Shown one piece after another: positions 6,256 to 12,396 of a DNA stretch of 12,396 nucleotides. The stretch lies in contig JAQBNQ010000221.1 in NCBI GenBank assembly GCA_028288545.1, positions 1-12,396 of the forward strand. The letters are read 5' to 3'. Under the pieces are notes generated by a model. That model was not told where the DNA came from, did not search any database, and saw only the letters and a program-made list of their open reading frames with translations. The stretch is from Bacteroidota bacterium. GTDB lineage: Bacteria > Bacteroidota > Bacteroidia > Chitinophagales > LD1. The first letter of the stretch is position 1; the number at the start of each line of letters is the position of its first letter. The position numbers and the translations under genes are program-made.

Positions 6256-7515
6256 ATGAACGCTCCCCTTCCCGAACGCCTACGACCTAAAACAATCTCC
6301 GAATTTGTAGGTCAGCAACACCTTATTGGCGAGGGCAAGGTGTTACGTAAACTGGTGGAGTCTGGCAATATTCCTTCTATCATTTTTTGGGGACCACCGG
6401 GGGTAGGCAAAACATCGCTGGCAAGATTTATTGCCGAACAGGTTAATCTTCCTTTTTATCAGCTTAGTGCCATTGACTCGGGTGTAAAGGAAGTAAGGCG
6501 CGTAATAGAAGAAGCAACCAACAATGGCAAGGCCATTTTGTTTATTGATGAAATTCACCGCTTTAATAAAGCGCAACAGGATGCGCTTTTAGGAGCCGTT
6601 GAACGAGGCACCATTATATTGTTTGGTGCCACAACCGAGAATCCTTCCTTCGAAGTGATATCGGCCTTGCTTTCGCGTTGCCAGGTTTATGTATTAAAAC
6701 CTTTGGAGCGCGAAGATTTAGAAACGCTGCTAAAACATGCTATTGAAAAGGATGAGGAAATTTCGAAAAAGAATGTTGTTATAAAAGAAACTGAAGCGCT
6801 GCTTAAATACAGCGGCGGTGATGCACGAAAATTACTGAACGTTTTGGAACTGGTAGTAAATTCTATAACCGAAGACCCCATTGAAATTACGAACGAAGTT
6901 GTGGAGCAGGTAGTGCAGCAGAAAATGGCGATATATGATAAAAGCGGCGAACAACATTACGATATCATTTCCGCTTTTATTAAATCAATGCGCGGAAGCG
7001 ACCCTAATGCTGCTTTGTATTACCTGGCCCGGATGATAGCCGGCGGTGAAGACCCTAAATTTATAGCCCGGCGAATGTTGATACTGGCCAGCGAAGATAT
7101 TGGCAATGCTAATCCGAATGCTTTGTTACTCGCCACTTCCTGTTTTCAGGCTGTAACAATGATCGGTTACCCGGAATGCGATCTTATTCTTTCGCAAACA
7201 GTAATATACCTTGCTACCTCGCCAAAAAGCAATTCAGCCACTACAGCTATCAGCGCAGCAAAAGAAATGGTAAGCCGTATGGGCGATCTTTCAGTGCCCT
7301 TGCACATCCGCAACGCGCCAACCAAGTTGATGAAGGATTTGAATTACGGTAAGGACTATAAATATGCCCACCAATACGAAGGCAACTTTGCCGATCTGGA
7401 ATTTTTACCCGATAAAATTAAAGGAGCCAAATTTTACGAACCAGGCAACAACGCCCGCGAAATTGAAATAAGAAACAACTTAAAAAAATGGTGGAAGGAT
7501 AAGTACGGATATTGA
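6256..7515 (+). CDS. rarA: Replication-associated recombination protein A (RarA/MgsA)
   Basis: AAA+ ATPase of the clamp-loader-like RarA/MgsA/WRNIP1 family, acting at stalled replication forks. The 419-residue protein has PLPERLRPKTISEFVGQQHL at the N-terminus, Walker A GPPGVGKTS (46-54), Walker B LFIDEIHRFNK (95-105), sensor 1 GATTENPSF (124-132), an arginine finger in LLSRCQVY (Arg141), and sensor 2 SGGDARKLLN. The C-terminal half carries the MgsA tetramerisation region (DIISAFIKSMRGSDPNAALYYLARM, then RMLILASEDIGNANP). Length is typical and no key residue is missing. ATG at 6256 starts four residues before the conserved PERLRP. It is monocistronic here, divergent from the PNPOx-fold gene; two palindromes lie in its promoter region. 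Downstream is a tandem pair of repeats and then the end of a minus-strand operon. Confidence 0.97.
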   Translation: MNAPLPERLRPKTISEFVGQQHLIGEGKVLRKLVESGNIPSIIFWGPPGVGKTSLARFIAEQVNLPFYQLSAIDSGVKEVRRVIEEATNNGKAILFIDEIHRFNKAQQDALLGAVERGTIILFGATTENPSFEVISALLSRCQVYVLKPLEREDLETLLKHAIEKDEEISKKNVVIKETEALLKYSGGDARKLLNVLELVVNSITEDPIEITNEVVEQVVQQKMAIYDKSGEQHYDIISAFIKSMRGSDPNAALYYLARMIAGGEDPKFIARRMLILASEDIGNANPNALLLATSCFQAVTMIGYPECDLILSQTVIYLATSPKSNSATTAISAAKEMVSRMGDLSVPLHIRNAPTKLMKDLNYGKDYKYAHQYEGNFADLEFLPDKIKGAKFYEPGNNAREIEIRNNLKKWWKDKYGY

Positions 7516-7532
7516 TTACCTAACACATATTA

Positions 7533-7649
7533 AACGCCGATTTATTATGATTGTTATGATCAATTATGATTAATGCAGGTGGTGGGGAGAGAGGATTTAT
7601 ATATAATTTTATTTATAATATCATACATAATCATAAAGATCATAACTAA
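7533..7649. repeat. Palindromic TTATGAT-type repeat, module 2
   Basis: Left arm (7533-7573) starts with aacgccgatt and carries three TTATGAT heptamers about 10 bp apart. The right arm (about 7617-7649) carries the inverted form (ATCATAA and variants). The centre (7574-7616) is unrelated to the other modules. It sits 17 bp after the rarA stop and runs directly into module 3 through a shared taatcattcg junction. Confidence 0.75.
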
Positions 7650-7758
7650 TCATTCGAACAGGCTGATTTATTATGATTTATATAATTGCTAAACTTCTTG
7701 AATTCACTTTATAATATCATAATTGATCATAATTATCATAACTAATCAGCGTTCTATT
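7650..7758. repeat. Palindromic TTATGAT-type repeat, module 3
   Basis: Edges match module 1 closely: tcattcgaacaggctgatt at the left, atcagcgttctatt at the right. The right arm read on the minus strand has three TTATGAT units at 9-10 bp spacing. The last bases overlap the stop codon of the DUF2252 gene (7754-7756), so the repeat edge forms that gene's end. With module 2 it fills the 238-bp gap between rarA and the minus-strand operon. Confidence 0.8.
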
Positions 7759-8950
7759 CCCCCTTAAAATCGCGATTGTATTCTTTCCAGTATTTAATAG
7801 TGGTCAAAGCATAGTTATAGGTGTAGTCAAGTATCTCTTTTTCCAGTTTAGGCAGTTTGTGGCCAAACTTTATCATATCATCTGCAATAGCCGAATCCTG
7901 TCTGCCTCCGCAGCGCAGATTGTTCCAGGCAACTATCGCGCCCATGTCGCACACCAGTTCGTCAAACTCCTGGCGCTTATTGCCCAAAGCCATAAAATCA
8001 ATTTTATCCTCAAAAGGCTGAAGGTCCTTTTGCACGAACCATTTTTTACCGATTTTAATATCGTGCAGGTGAGCCGGGGCAGCCGATTGCACTCTCTTTT
8101 CAATACTAATTATCCGTTCAGCATCATTTTTCCATTTCGGCTGTTTTGCTTTTATAAACTCAAACCCCGAAGGCGGCAGCGCTTCTTTTAAATCCAGCAG
8201 GTAAGGGTTCTTGTGATCGCGGCCGTGGACTAACACAAGATGCCTTTCTACGCCTAAACTCCCTGTGCCTATGGTGCGGTTAGCAACGTCCAGCACTTTA
8301 TAAAATTCAGGATGCAAAGAATTATGTTTTGCCCAGGTTTCAACAGCCTTTCTCACGGTTTTTTTTGTCGCTTCGTCCGTGTCCCATGCCTTGTCGTCGT
8401 CCGCTTTTATCCGCGGTTTTTTGTGGCTAAAATCTATTCGTTTCGCCAACATATCCCTTTTCTTCCGGGTTGTTACGGTATCTAAAAACTCTCTTACAAT
8501 TCCTGTAGCTGTTTCCTTTTCGATAAAACGAATATGACCCGCTGTTAAGTGCTTTATGTATGACTGTAGAAAAATTTTAGCCAGTTTAGCACAGGCAGCA
8601 CGGTTTATCTTATCAGTACCCGAGCTAAGAAAAATACTTGTTACCAATCTTGTTACATCTACAAGACATGGGGCTAAAAGCGCTTCGTCAAAATCGTTCA
8701 TGTCAAAATAGGCAAGGCCATTGTCGCCCTTAAAACTTCCAAAATTTTCTAAATGAAGATCACCACATATCCAGGTTTTGGGCGAGGAAGAGATAAACGA
8801 TTTGTCCGGCAGGTCCTCGTAAAACAAGTGGCAGGTACCCCTGAAAAACCGGAACGGACTTTCGGTTAGCGCCTTGAATTTAAGTTTCACCAATTCGGGG
8901 TGCCTGTCTTTATTAAATTTAGCTATTCGCTTGACGATGCTTTTGGCCAT
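7754..8950 (-). CDS. DUF2252 family protein
   Basis: A 398-residue member of the DUF2252 family, of unknown biochemical function. Diagnostic segments: FRGTCHLFYEDLP (36-48), CGDLHLENFGSF (62-73) and YFDMNDFDEALLAPCLVDVTRLVTS (81-105). The GDxHxxNFG plus DFD pair resembles the catalytic HxDxxxxN and metal-binding Asp of aminoglycoside phosphotransferase/kinase-like folds, so a phosphotransferase activity is a reasonable inference but is unproven. A later VANRTIGTGSLGVERHLVLVHG and LLDLKEA segment also fits the family. Its ATG at 8950 lies inside the end of the upstream desaturase-like gene (28-bp overlap), which suggests translational coupling. Its stop TAG lies within the conserved edge of a repeat module, so its last residues may have been altered by repeat insertion. 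Confidence 0.92.
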   Translation of the reverse strand: MAKSIVKRIAKFNKDRHPELVKLKFKALTESPFRFFRGTCHLFYEDLPDKSFISSSPKTWICGDLHLENFGSFKGDNGLAYFDMNDFDEALLAPCLVDVTRLVTSIFLSSGTDKINRAACAKLAKIFLQSYIKHLTAGHIRFIEKETATGIVREFLDTVTTRKKRDMLAKRIDFSHKKPRIKADDDKAWDTDEATKKTVRKAVETWAKHNSLHPEFYKVLDVANRTIGTGSLGVERHLVLVHGRDHKNPYLLDLKEALPPSGFEFIKAKQPKWKNDAERIISIEKRVQSAAPAHLHDIKIGKKWFVQKDLQPFEDKIDFMALGNKRQEFDELVCDMGAIVAWNNLRCGGRQDSAIADDMIKFGHKLPKLEKEILDYTYNYALTTIKYWKEYNRDFKGE

Positions 8951-9786
8951 GTCTTCCTCATATTTCCGTTAAAGCTAAATATTCTCCAATTCCTGAGCTT
9001 ACTGAATTTAGCCGATACGGCGAGTGGAACCAAAGGATGAATCAATTGGCCTAAATAACTTTTGGGAAAAGGTTCGTGAATACCGAAATGTTCAGGCTCG
9101 TGCGGAGGACAAACGTACGTACCGAAGATAATATCCATGATGGGAGAAATATTGGCGTAGTTACCTGCTTTACGGTCAAGATCGTGATGCCAGTGATGGA
9201 GTTCAGGAGCCCCAATAAGTACCCGCAAAGGCCCGATAGGCAAACGAACATTAGAGTGAATATAGATAGCCCAGATACTTCTGAATGCAATAAGGCCCGC
9301 AAGGGTACTAAGTGGAAATCCTAAAATGAATGCTGGAAGATTGATGAGGCCAACCGTATAAATAGAGTCAAGAGGATGTTCGCGGTGCGCAGCCAGCCAA
9401 TCCAGGTGTTCGGCACTGTGATGTACCTTATGAAAACGCCACAGAAAGCCTACGTTGTGTTGCAGACGATGCCCCCAGTAAATAATAAAGTCGCTCAGCA
9501 CAACAACTTCAATAGCCTGCAACCACCACGATTGACCTGCAACGGCTTTCCGAAAATCTCGCGGAACAAAATGATCAAGCCAACCGGTGAAATAATTAAG
9601 GGCCCATAATACAAGGGCGGTCCACAAAAGATATTGACCGAGGAAAAAACAAAGATCAACTACCCACGAGGGCCTGAAAAAACGTTGACCCGGTTTTGCC
9701 GGAAACACTTTCTCCATTGGGAAGAAAACCAACACCAGGAAAAGAAAACTTAGCCCTGCGGCCTGGGTAATGTTTAGCAGGTTCAT
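8923..9786 (-). CDS. Sterol desaturase/fatty acid hydroxylase superfamily protein
   Basis: Integral membrane di-iron oxygenase of about 287 residues. The eight-His signature is complete: HRLQH (106-110), HKVHH (119-123), AAHREH (134-137 spacing) and ELHHWHH (197-201), between and after hydrophobic segments at about 9-23, 43-64, 90-103 and 142-177. These enzymes hydroxylate or desaturate membrane lipids (fatty acids, sterols, hopanoids, carotenoids); the substrate is not predictable. I prefer ATG 9786 as start; a TTG at 9789 directly abuts the upstream stop and is less likely. It is the middle gene of a tight three-gene minus-strand operon, one codon after the small Q/N-rich membrane protein and overlapping the DUF2252 gene by 28 bp. 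Confidence 0.92.
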   Translation of the reverse strand: MNLLNITQAAGLSFLFLVLVFFPMEKVFPAKPGQRFFRPSWVVDLCFFLGQYLLWTALVLWALNYFTGWLDHFVPRDFRKAVAGQSWWLQAIEVVVLSDFIIYWGHRLQHNVGFLWRFHKVHHSAEHLDWLAAHREHPLDSIYTVGLINLPAFILGFPLSTLAGLIAFRSIWAIYIHSNVRLPIGPLRVLIGAPELHHWHHDLDRKAGNYANISPIMDIIFGTYVCPPHEPEHFGIHEPFPKSYLGQLIHPLVPLAVSAKFSKLRNWRIFSFNGNMRKTWPKASSSE

Positions 9787-9789
9787 CAA

Positions 9790-10134
9790 TTATTGCTGGT
9801 TGGGACCGTTATTGTTTTGCTTGTGGCCAGGCACATTATTTTGCTGTTGCTGGGGCATATTGCTACGCTGTTTCTGTTGAACCGGAGTATCTACACTAGG
9901 TTTTATTTTAGGTGCGGGCCGAAATATAGGGCCGGATTTGGAACTGCTCATGCGCTCGTCATTGTATAAGCCGGGACTATCCACCACCATATCGGTACGA
10001 AAGTTTATATTGGAGATGGGTTTTCCATTACCAAAGGTGCTAAACACTCCAGAACGATAGGCAGTAAAACCGCCCAACAAGGCTATAAAAAATAATAAAA
10101 CAACAATTTTAATAATGGGTTTGGGTTGGCTCAT
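9790..10134 (-). CDS. Small membrane-anchored Q/N-rich protein, unknown
   Basis: I do not recognise a named family. The 114-residue product has a basic N-terminus (MSQPKPIIKI), one strong hydrophobic segment (about 8-27, VVLLFFIALLGGFTAYRSGV) that would act as a membrane anchor with the bulk outside the cytoplasm, a middle part with NDERMSSSKSGPIFRP, which recalls short uncharacterised Bacteroidota proteins with an SSSKS-type motif, and a low-complexity tail rich in Gln, Asn and Pro (about 85-114). It is first in the operon; its TAA is followed after three bases by the ATG of the desaturase-like gene, so translation is probably coupled. Start ATG at 10134 is the only plausible one. No function can be assigned. 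Confidence 0.75.
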   Translation of the reverse strand: MSQPKPIIKIVVLLFFIALLGGFTAYRSGVFSTFGNGKPISNINFRTDMVVDSPGLYNDERMSSSKSGPIFRPAPKIKPSVDTPVQQKQRSNMPQQQQNNVPGHKQNNNGPNQQ

Positions 10135-10249
10135 AAATATGGGTTTTATAGTTAACGGGAAGTTAATACAAATATTTTTTAATCAGCTTCAGTCCCGCTA
10201 GTGCAATTGGACAATTAACTTTTATTGGAAGTACAAAATACATTTTTAA

Positions 10250-10274
10250 GCCACAGATGCACAGATTAAATGCA
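10250..10274. repeat. AATCTGTG-type dispersed repeat, copy 2 (inverted)
   Basis: The 25 bases are 23/25 identical to the reverse complement of 3299-3323. They form the left part of a larger repeat-like unit: CACAGATT at 10260-10267 is mirrored by AATCTGTG at 10327-10334, and the latter, with the next five bases, is an exact 13-base match to 3306-3318. Confidence 0.7.
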
Positions 10275-10326
10275 CAGAGTAACACGAGATTTTAATCCGC
10301 AATCATTGTATTCAATCTTGTATTCA

Positions 10327-10372
10327 AATCTGTGAATCCCTGCCTGCCCGTGAGGCAGGTGTGGCAAGGATT
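10327..10372. repeat. Repeat right arm with nested 7-bp GC-rich hairpin
   Basis: After AATCTGTG (10327-10334) a perfect hairpin, CCTGCCT (10339-10345) and AGGCAGG (10353-10359) with loop GCCCGTG, is framed by AATCC (10335-10339) and GGATT (10368-10372). It is much richer in GC than its surroundings. It lies just beyond the stop of the minus-strand mscS-type gene (10390), where it could also act as a transcript end, although no T-tract follows. Confidence 0.65.
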
Positions 10373-10389
10373 TAAGACTACAATCGAAA

Positions 10390-11226
10390 TCAGCTCATTT
10401 GTGTAGCCACCTTAATTCCCGCGGCATCAAATTTTTCCTTTACCGTTTTTAGAAGGCCGCATTTCATTTCATAGGCGTGGGCATCGTCGGCTGCCCAAAT
10501 GCTGGCGCGGAGGCGCATTCCAATATTTTCAAAAGCAACAATTCTTACAGGAACTTTATCCTGGTTATCCAGTTTTTGCCTGTCGTTACGAACATCCAGG
10601 CTCATAGGATGGTTTTCAGCCTCGGCCTTCATAATTTCCAGGGCCTTGTTGTGGTCGCTATCAAAAGAAATAAGCACTTCAAAATACAATTCCATGCGCG
10701 GATCATGGATAGAGGAGTTAATTATCTGCTCACGGCTTATCACCGAATTGGTAATAATGATACGTTTGTTTTCGTTACTCTTAATAATAGTATGTCTAAG
10801 GGTAATATCTTCCACCACCCCGGCTTGTCCGTTAGAAACCAGCTTTATATTATCGCCAACACTAAAGGGCTTGTATATCACTATAAAAATGCCGCTGATG
10901 ATATTACTGAATGCCTCCTGAGATGCAAAACCGATGGCAGCCGCTAAAATTCCCGCGCCGGCAAAAAGTGTTTTACCAAGATCATGTAATTGTGGAATGC
11001 TCCAGAACACAAAAAACACGGCACTTAAAAATATAACCAGGCTAACCGCATGTTGAATGAAAGAATAATTGGTAGGGTCCGCCTTTAAAATGCGCGAACT
11101 GCGGCGGATATAACCCCTAACCAACATACTGCCTATGCGGGCAAATACGATGGCAAAAGCGATAATGCCCACCGGGGCTATCAGCGTTTCAATTTTATGT
11201 AAGTCAATAATAAACGATAGTAACAT
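10390..11226 (-). CDS. MscS-family mechanosensitive channel
   Basis: Small-conductance mechanosensitive channel that opens under membrane tension to relieve osmotic stress. The 278-residue protein has an N-terminal membrane segment (about 15-37), a second (about 58-77), and the pore-lining TM3 region GAGILAAAIGFASQEAFSNIISG (90-112), followed by the MscS beta domain with YKPFSVGDNIKL (118-129), VEDITLRHTIIKS and the PNS-equivalent ITNSVISREQI. The C-terminal alpha/beta domain ends in FDAAGIKVATQMS, close to the usual FDxxGIxIPxPQ ending but with the last motif altered. Length is close to E. coli MscS (286). It is probably monocistronic. A TAnnTTTG match ends only four bases before ATG 11226, so either the mRNA is nearly leaderless or translation starts downstream. 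Confidence 0.94.
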   Translation of the reverse strand: MLLSFIIDLHKIETLIAPVGIIAFAIVFARIGSMLVRGYIRRSSRILKADPTNYSFIQHAVSLVIFLSAVFFVFWSIPQLHDLGKTLFAGAGILAAAIGFASQEAFSNIISGIFIVIYKPFSVGDNIKLVSNGQAGVVEDITLRHTIIKSNENKRIIITNSVISREQIINSSIHDPRMELYFEVLISFDSDHNKALEIMKAEAENHPMSLDVRNDRQKLDNQDKVPVRIVAFENIGMRLRASIWAADDAHAYEMKCGLLKTVKEKFDAAGIKVATQMS

Positions 11227-11230
11227 GGTT

Positions 11231-11238
11231 CAAATTTA
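11231..11238 (-). promoter_or_regulatory. Candidate -7 element for the mscS-type gene
   Basis: On the minus strand TAAATTTG, an exact TAnnTTTG match, four bases before the ATG. TTTG occurs further upstream but at 15 bases, short for a -33/-7 pair. The position implies an almost leaderless mRNA if used, hence low confidence. Confidence 0.3.
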
Positions 11239-11331
11239 AATATTACGGCTATGCAAACACCTTCAATTTTCCGCAAAGGAATAAAAACTTCTAACTTTAA
11301 ACTTTAAACAATAAACGCTCAAGAATATTTT

Positions 11332-11706
11332 ATGGCTGATGAATTTTCTGAGATTTTAAAGAAGATCAAAGCCCTTATTAAAGTCTACGAACCTAAACTG
11401 GCTGTCAAAAAGGATTCGGATAAGGGATACGAATTATACACGGCAAAAGAAGCGGTTGTTGCCGGCCGCACTTACCCTGCAATATTTTTTGCTGCTGCAC
11501 AGGTTCAAAAAAACTTTATAGGTTTTTACTATTTCCCCATTTATTGCAGACCTGAATTGAAAGAGAAGCTGCACCCTGATTTGATGAAAAAGCTAAAAGG
11601 TAAATCCTGCTTTCACATTAAAAAAGACGATAAGGAAACTTACCAGCAAATAAAGGATGCGCTGAAAATCGGGTTTGACGAATACAAGAAGCAGGGTTGG
11701 GTGTAA
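11332..11706 (+). CDS. DUF1801 domain-containing protein
   Basis: A 124-residue cytoplasmic protein of the DUF1801/YdhG-like family, whose compact alpha/beta fold includes proteins annotated as iron chaperone-like (frataxin-like Fra); the function in this lineage is unknown. Supporting segments are YPAIFFAAAQVQKNFIGFYYFPIYCRPEL (about 52-80), LMKKLKGKSCFHIKK (87-101) and ALKIGFDEYKKQGW at the end, corresponding to the conserved strand/helix pattern and GKSCF motif of the group. There is no signal peptide or membrane segment. ATG at 11332 is preceded by an A/T-rich leader with TAACTTTA-type near-matches to the -7 element. It is divergent from the mscS-type gene and followed by a separately promoted small ORF. 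Confidence 0.85.
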   Translation: MADEFSEILKKIKALIKVYEPKLAVKKDSDKGYELYTAKEAVVAGRTYPAIFFAAAQVQKNFIGFYYFPIYCRPELKEKLHPDLMKKLKGKSCFHIKKDDKETYQQIKDALKIGFDEYKKQGWV

Positions 11707-11725
11707 ATCTAAATTGCCGACGCCA

Positions 11726-11757
11726 TTGACATTTCTGGCAAAAACACCGTACTTTTG
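11726..11757 (+). promoter_or_regulatory. Bacteroidota-type promoter (TTG-N21-TACTTTTG)
   Basis: TTG at 11726-11728 and TACTTTTG at 11750-11757 (exact TAnnTTTG) are 21 bases apart, within the range seen for the -33/-7 promoter of this phylum. Transcription would start within a few bases of the ATG at 11767. It is the best-formed promoter in the window. Confidence 0.6.
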
Positions 11758-11766
11758 TAGCGGGTT

Positions 11767-11952
11767 ATGAAGTTTTACGAAAAATATCCTTTACTAAAAG
11801 AAAAAAAGGTTTTGACAAAAATCCTTACGGATACTGTGTTTTCTACCATGATGCTCGAAAATCAACAGTTGGCAAAATCGCGGGTGAATGAAATCGTAGT
11901 TGCACTTTTAAACGAGCAACAGTTACAAGGCAAGCAATTCTTTACTGATTAA
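11767..11952 (+). CDS. Small unknown protein (61 residues)
   Basis: I do not recognise this protein. It is short, charged and probably helical (MKFYEKYPLLKEKK, then TKILTDTVFSTMMLENQQLAKSRVNEIVVALLNEQQLQGKQFF), with no signal peptide, Cys or metal motif. A real gene is supported by the well-formed promoter just upstream, a start followed at once by MKFYEKY-type charged residues, and a tidy fit between the DUF1801 gene and the convergent E1-beta gene (15-bp gap). No Shine-Dalgarno exists between the promoter and ATG, so the mRNA would be leaderless or nearly so. A five-T run (11956-11960) follows the stop but has no hairpin. It could be a regulatory or adaptor peptide; nothing in the sequence decides. 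Confidence 0.6.
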   Translation: MKFYEKYPLLKEKKVLTKILTDTVFSTMMLENQQLAKSRVNEIVVALLNEQQLQGKQFFTD

Positions 11953-11967
11953 TTCTTTTTATTGCGT

Positions 11968-12396
11968 CTACTTATACGTAACCGCCTTCACCGCATCCAT
12001 AACTTTGGCAAGGGTAGGCAAATAGGCCTCTACCAAATTAGGCGCGTAGTGCATGGAAGTATCATTGCCACATACCCTACGTACAGGAGCATCCAAATAA
12101 TCGAAACCATAGCGTTGTACCTGGAAAGTAATTTCCGAAGCGATAGAACTGAAAGGCCAGCTTTCGTCAATAATTACAATGCGGTTTGTTTTTTTGACCG
12201 ATTGAAGAATCGTTTCAATATCTAATGGACGGATGGTGCGCAGGTCAATTACCTCGGCGTTAATGCCTTCCTTTTCCAACTCTTCCGCGGCCTTTAAAGC
12301 CAGTTTCATCATTTTATTATAGCTAACAAGCGTAACATCTGTTCCCTGGCGCACAACAGAAGCCTTACCAATCGGAATTAAATATTCTTCTTCCGG
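11968..12396 (-). CDS. pdhB: Pyruvate dehydrogenase E1 component, beta subunit (3' part)
   Basis: The C-terminal 142 residues of the E1-beta subunit of a 2-oxo acid dehydrogenase complex, most likely pyruvate dehydrogenase (thiamine-diphosphate-dependent decarboxylation of pyruvate to feed acetyl-CoA). The frame is open to the window edge (PEEEYLIPIGKASVVRQG), so a start at the internal GTG 12354 is not real and the N-terminal half lies outside. The transketolase C-terminal domain is clear: GTDVTLVSYNKMMKLALKAA, GINAEVIDLRTIRPLD, IETILQSVKKTNRIVIIDE, followed by the C-terminal APVRRVCGNDTSMHYAPNLVEAYLPT. Branched-chain 2-oxo acid dehydrogenase beta subunits share this layout; the EYLIPIGKA-type entry favours PDH. 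Convergent with the small ORF ending at 11952. Confidence 0.88.
   Translation of the reverse strand, partial: PEEEYLIPIGKASVVRQGTDVTLVSYNKMMKLALKAAEELEKEGINAEVIDLRTIRPLDIETILQSVKKTNRIVIIDESWPFSSIASEITFQVQRYGFDYLDAPVRRVCGNDTSMHYAPNLVEAYLPTLAKVMDAVKAVTYK

Noticed and set aside
7533..7758. CRISPR array
   Set aside because: Units are long inverted arms of about 110 bp with shared edges, not short direct repeats separated by uniform unique spacers, and no cas genes are present.
10477..10947. Plus-strand open frames of 140-156 codons inside the mscS-type gene
   Set aside because: No family similarity; they overlap the clear MscS coding frame on the other strand.
12352..12354. GTG as the start of a short E1-beta-like gene
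   Set aside because: The frame continues without a stop to the window edge with family-typical residues, so the gene is cut by the window rather than starting here.

Overview
The window looks like chromosomal DNA of a member of the Bacteroidota, probably the Sphingobacteriia/Chitinophagia side of the phylum. Three things point there: candidate promoters with the TAnnTTTG -7 element, the near absence of Shine-Dalgarno sequences before the genes, and AT-rich dispersed intergenic repeats of the CACAGATT/AATCTGTG and TTATGAT kinds. Protein families and phrasing also fit (PduO-type cobalamin adenosyltransferase, Bacteroidota-style deoxynucleoside kinase, small DUF1801 protein). Genes are on both strands in short operons. 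No rRNA, tRNA, transposase, phage gene or CRISPR array was seen.

Layout. (1) 1-119 is a palindromic repeat module that abuts the 3' end of a minus-strand DinB-fold gene (120-677). (2) 786-1907 encodes a W/Y/G-rich lipoprotein (DUF6600-like) split by one in-frame TAA. It converges, across a perfect 17-bp hairpin (1939-1976), on a minus-strand group: gatC (3643-3353), a MacB/LolD-type ABC ATPase (3261-2557) and a PduO-type adenosyltransferase (2546-1995). (3) trpS (3743-4744) and a deoxynucleoside kinase (4853-5500) run on the plus strand. They meet a minus-strand PNPOx-like flavin-fold gene (6068-5562) at a second hairpin. (4) A divergent intergenic region with three inverted repeats leads to rarA (6256-7515). 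(5) 7516-7753 holds two tandem copies of the palindromic repeat. (6) A compact minus-strand operon, 10134 to 7754, encodes a small membrane-anchored Q/N-rich protein, a fatty acid hydroxylase/sterol desaturase-type enzyme and a DUF2252 protein, with adjoining or overlapping ends. (7) 10135-10389 carries a second repeat family and a GC-rich hairpin, followed by a minus-strand MscS-type channel gene (11226-10390). (8) A DUF1801 gene (11332-11706), a 61-residue unknown ORF with a well-formed Bacteroidota promoter, and the 3' part of a pyruvate dehydrogenase E1-beta gene that runs off the right edge.

Most genes are housekeeping (translation: trpS, gatC; nucleotide salvage: dNK; replication-fork repair: rarA; cofactor: ATR; central metabolism: pdhB). 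They do not form one pathway. I did not find a convincing undescribed multi-gene system. The observations most worth following are the nonsense-split lipoprotein, the palindromic TTATGAT repeat family placed exactly at gene 3' ends (in one case supplying the stop codon), a second repeat family shared between two distant gaps, the palindromes upstream of rarA, and the near-leaderless small ORF. No gene-free stretch exceeds 300 bases; the longest are 7516-7753 and 10135-10389, both largely repeat-derived.
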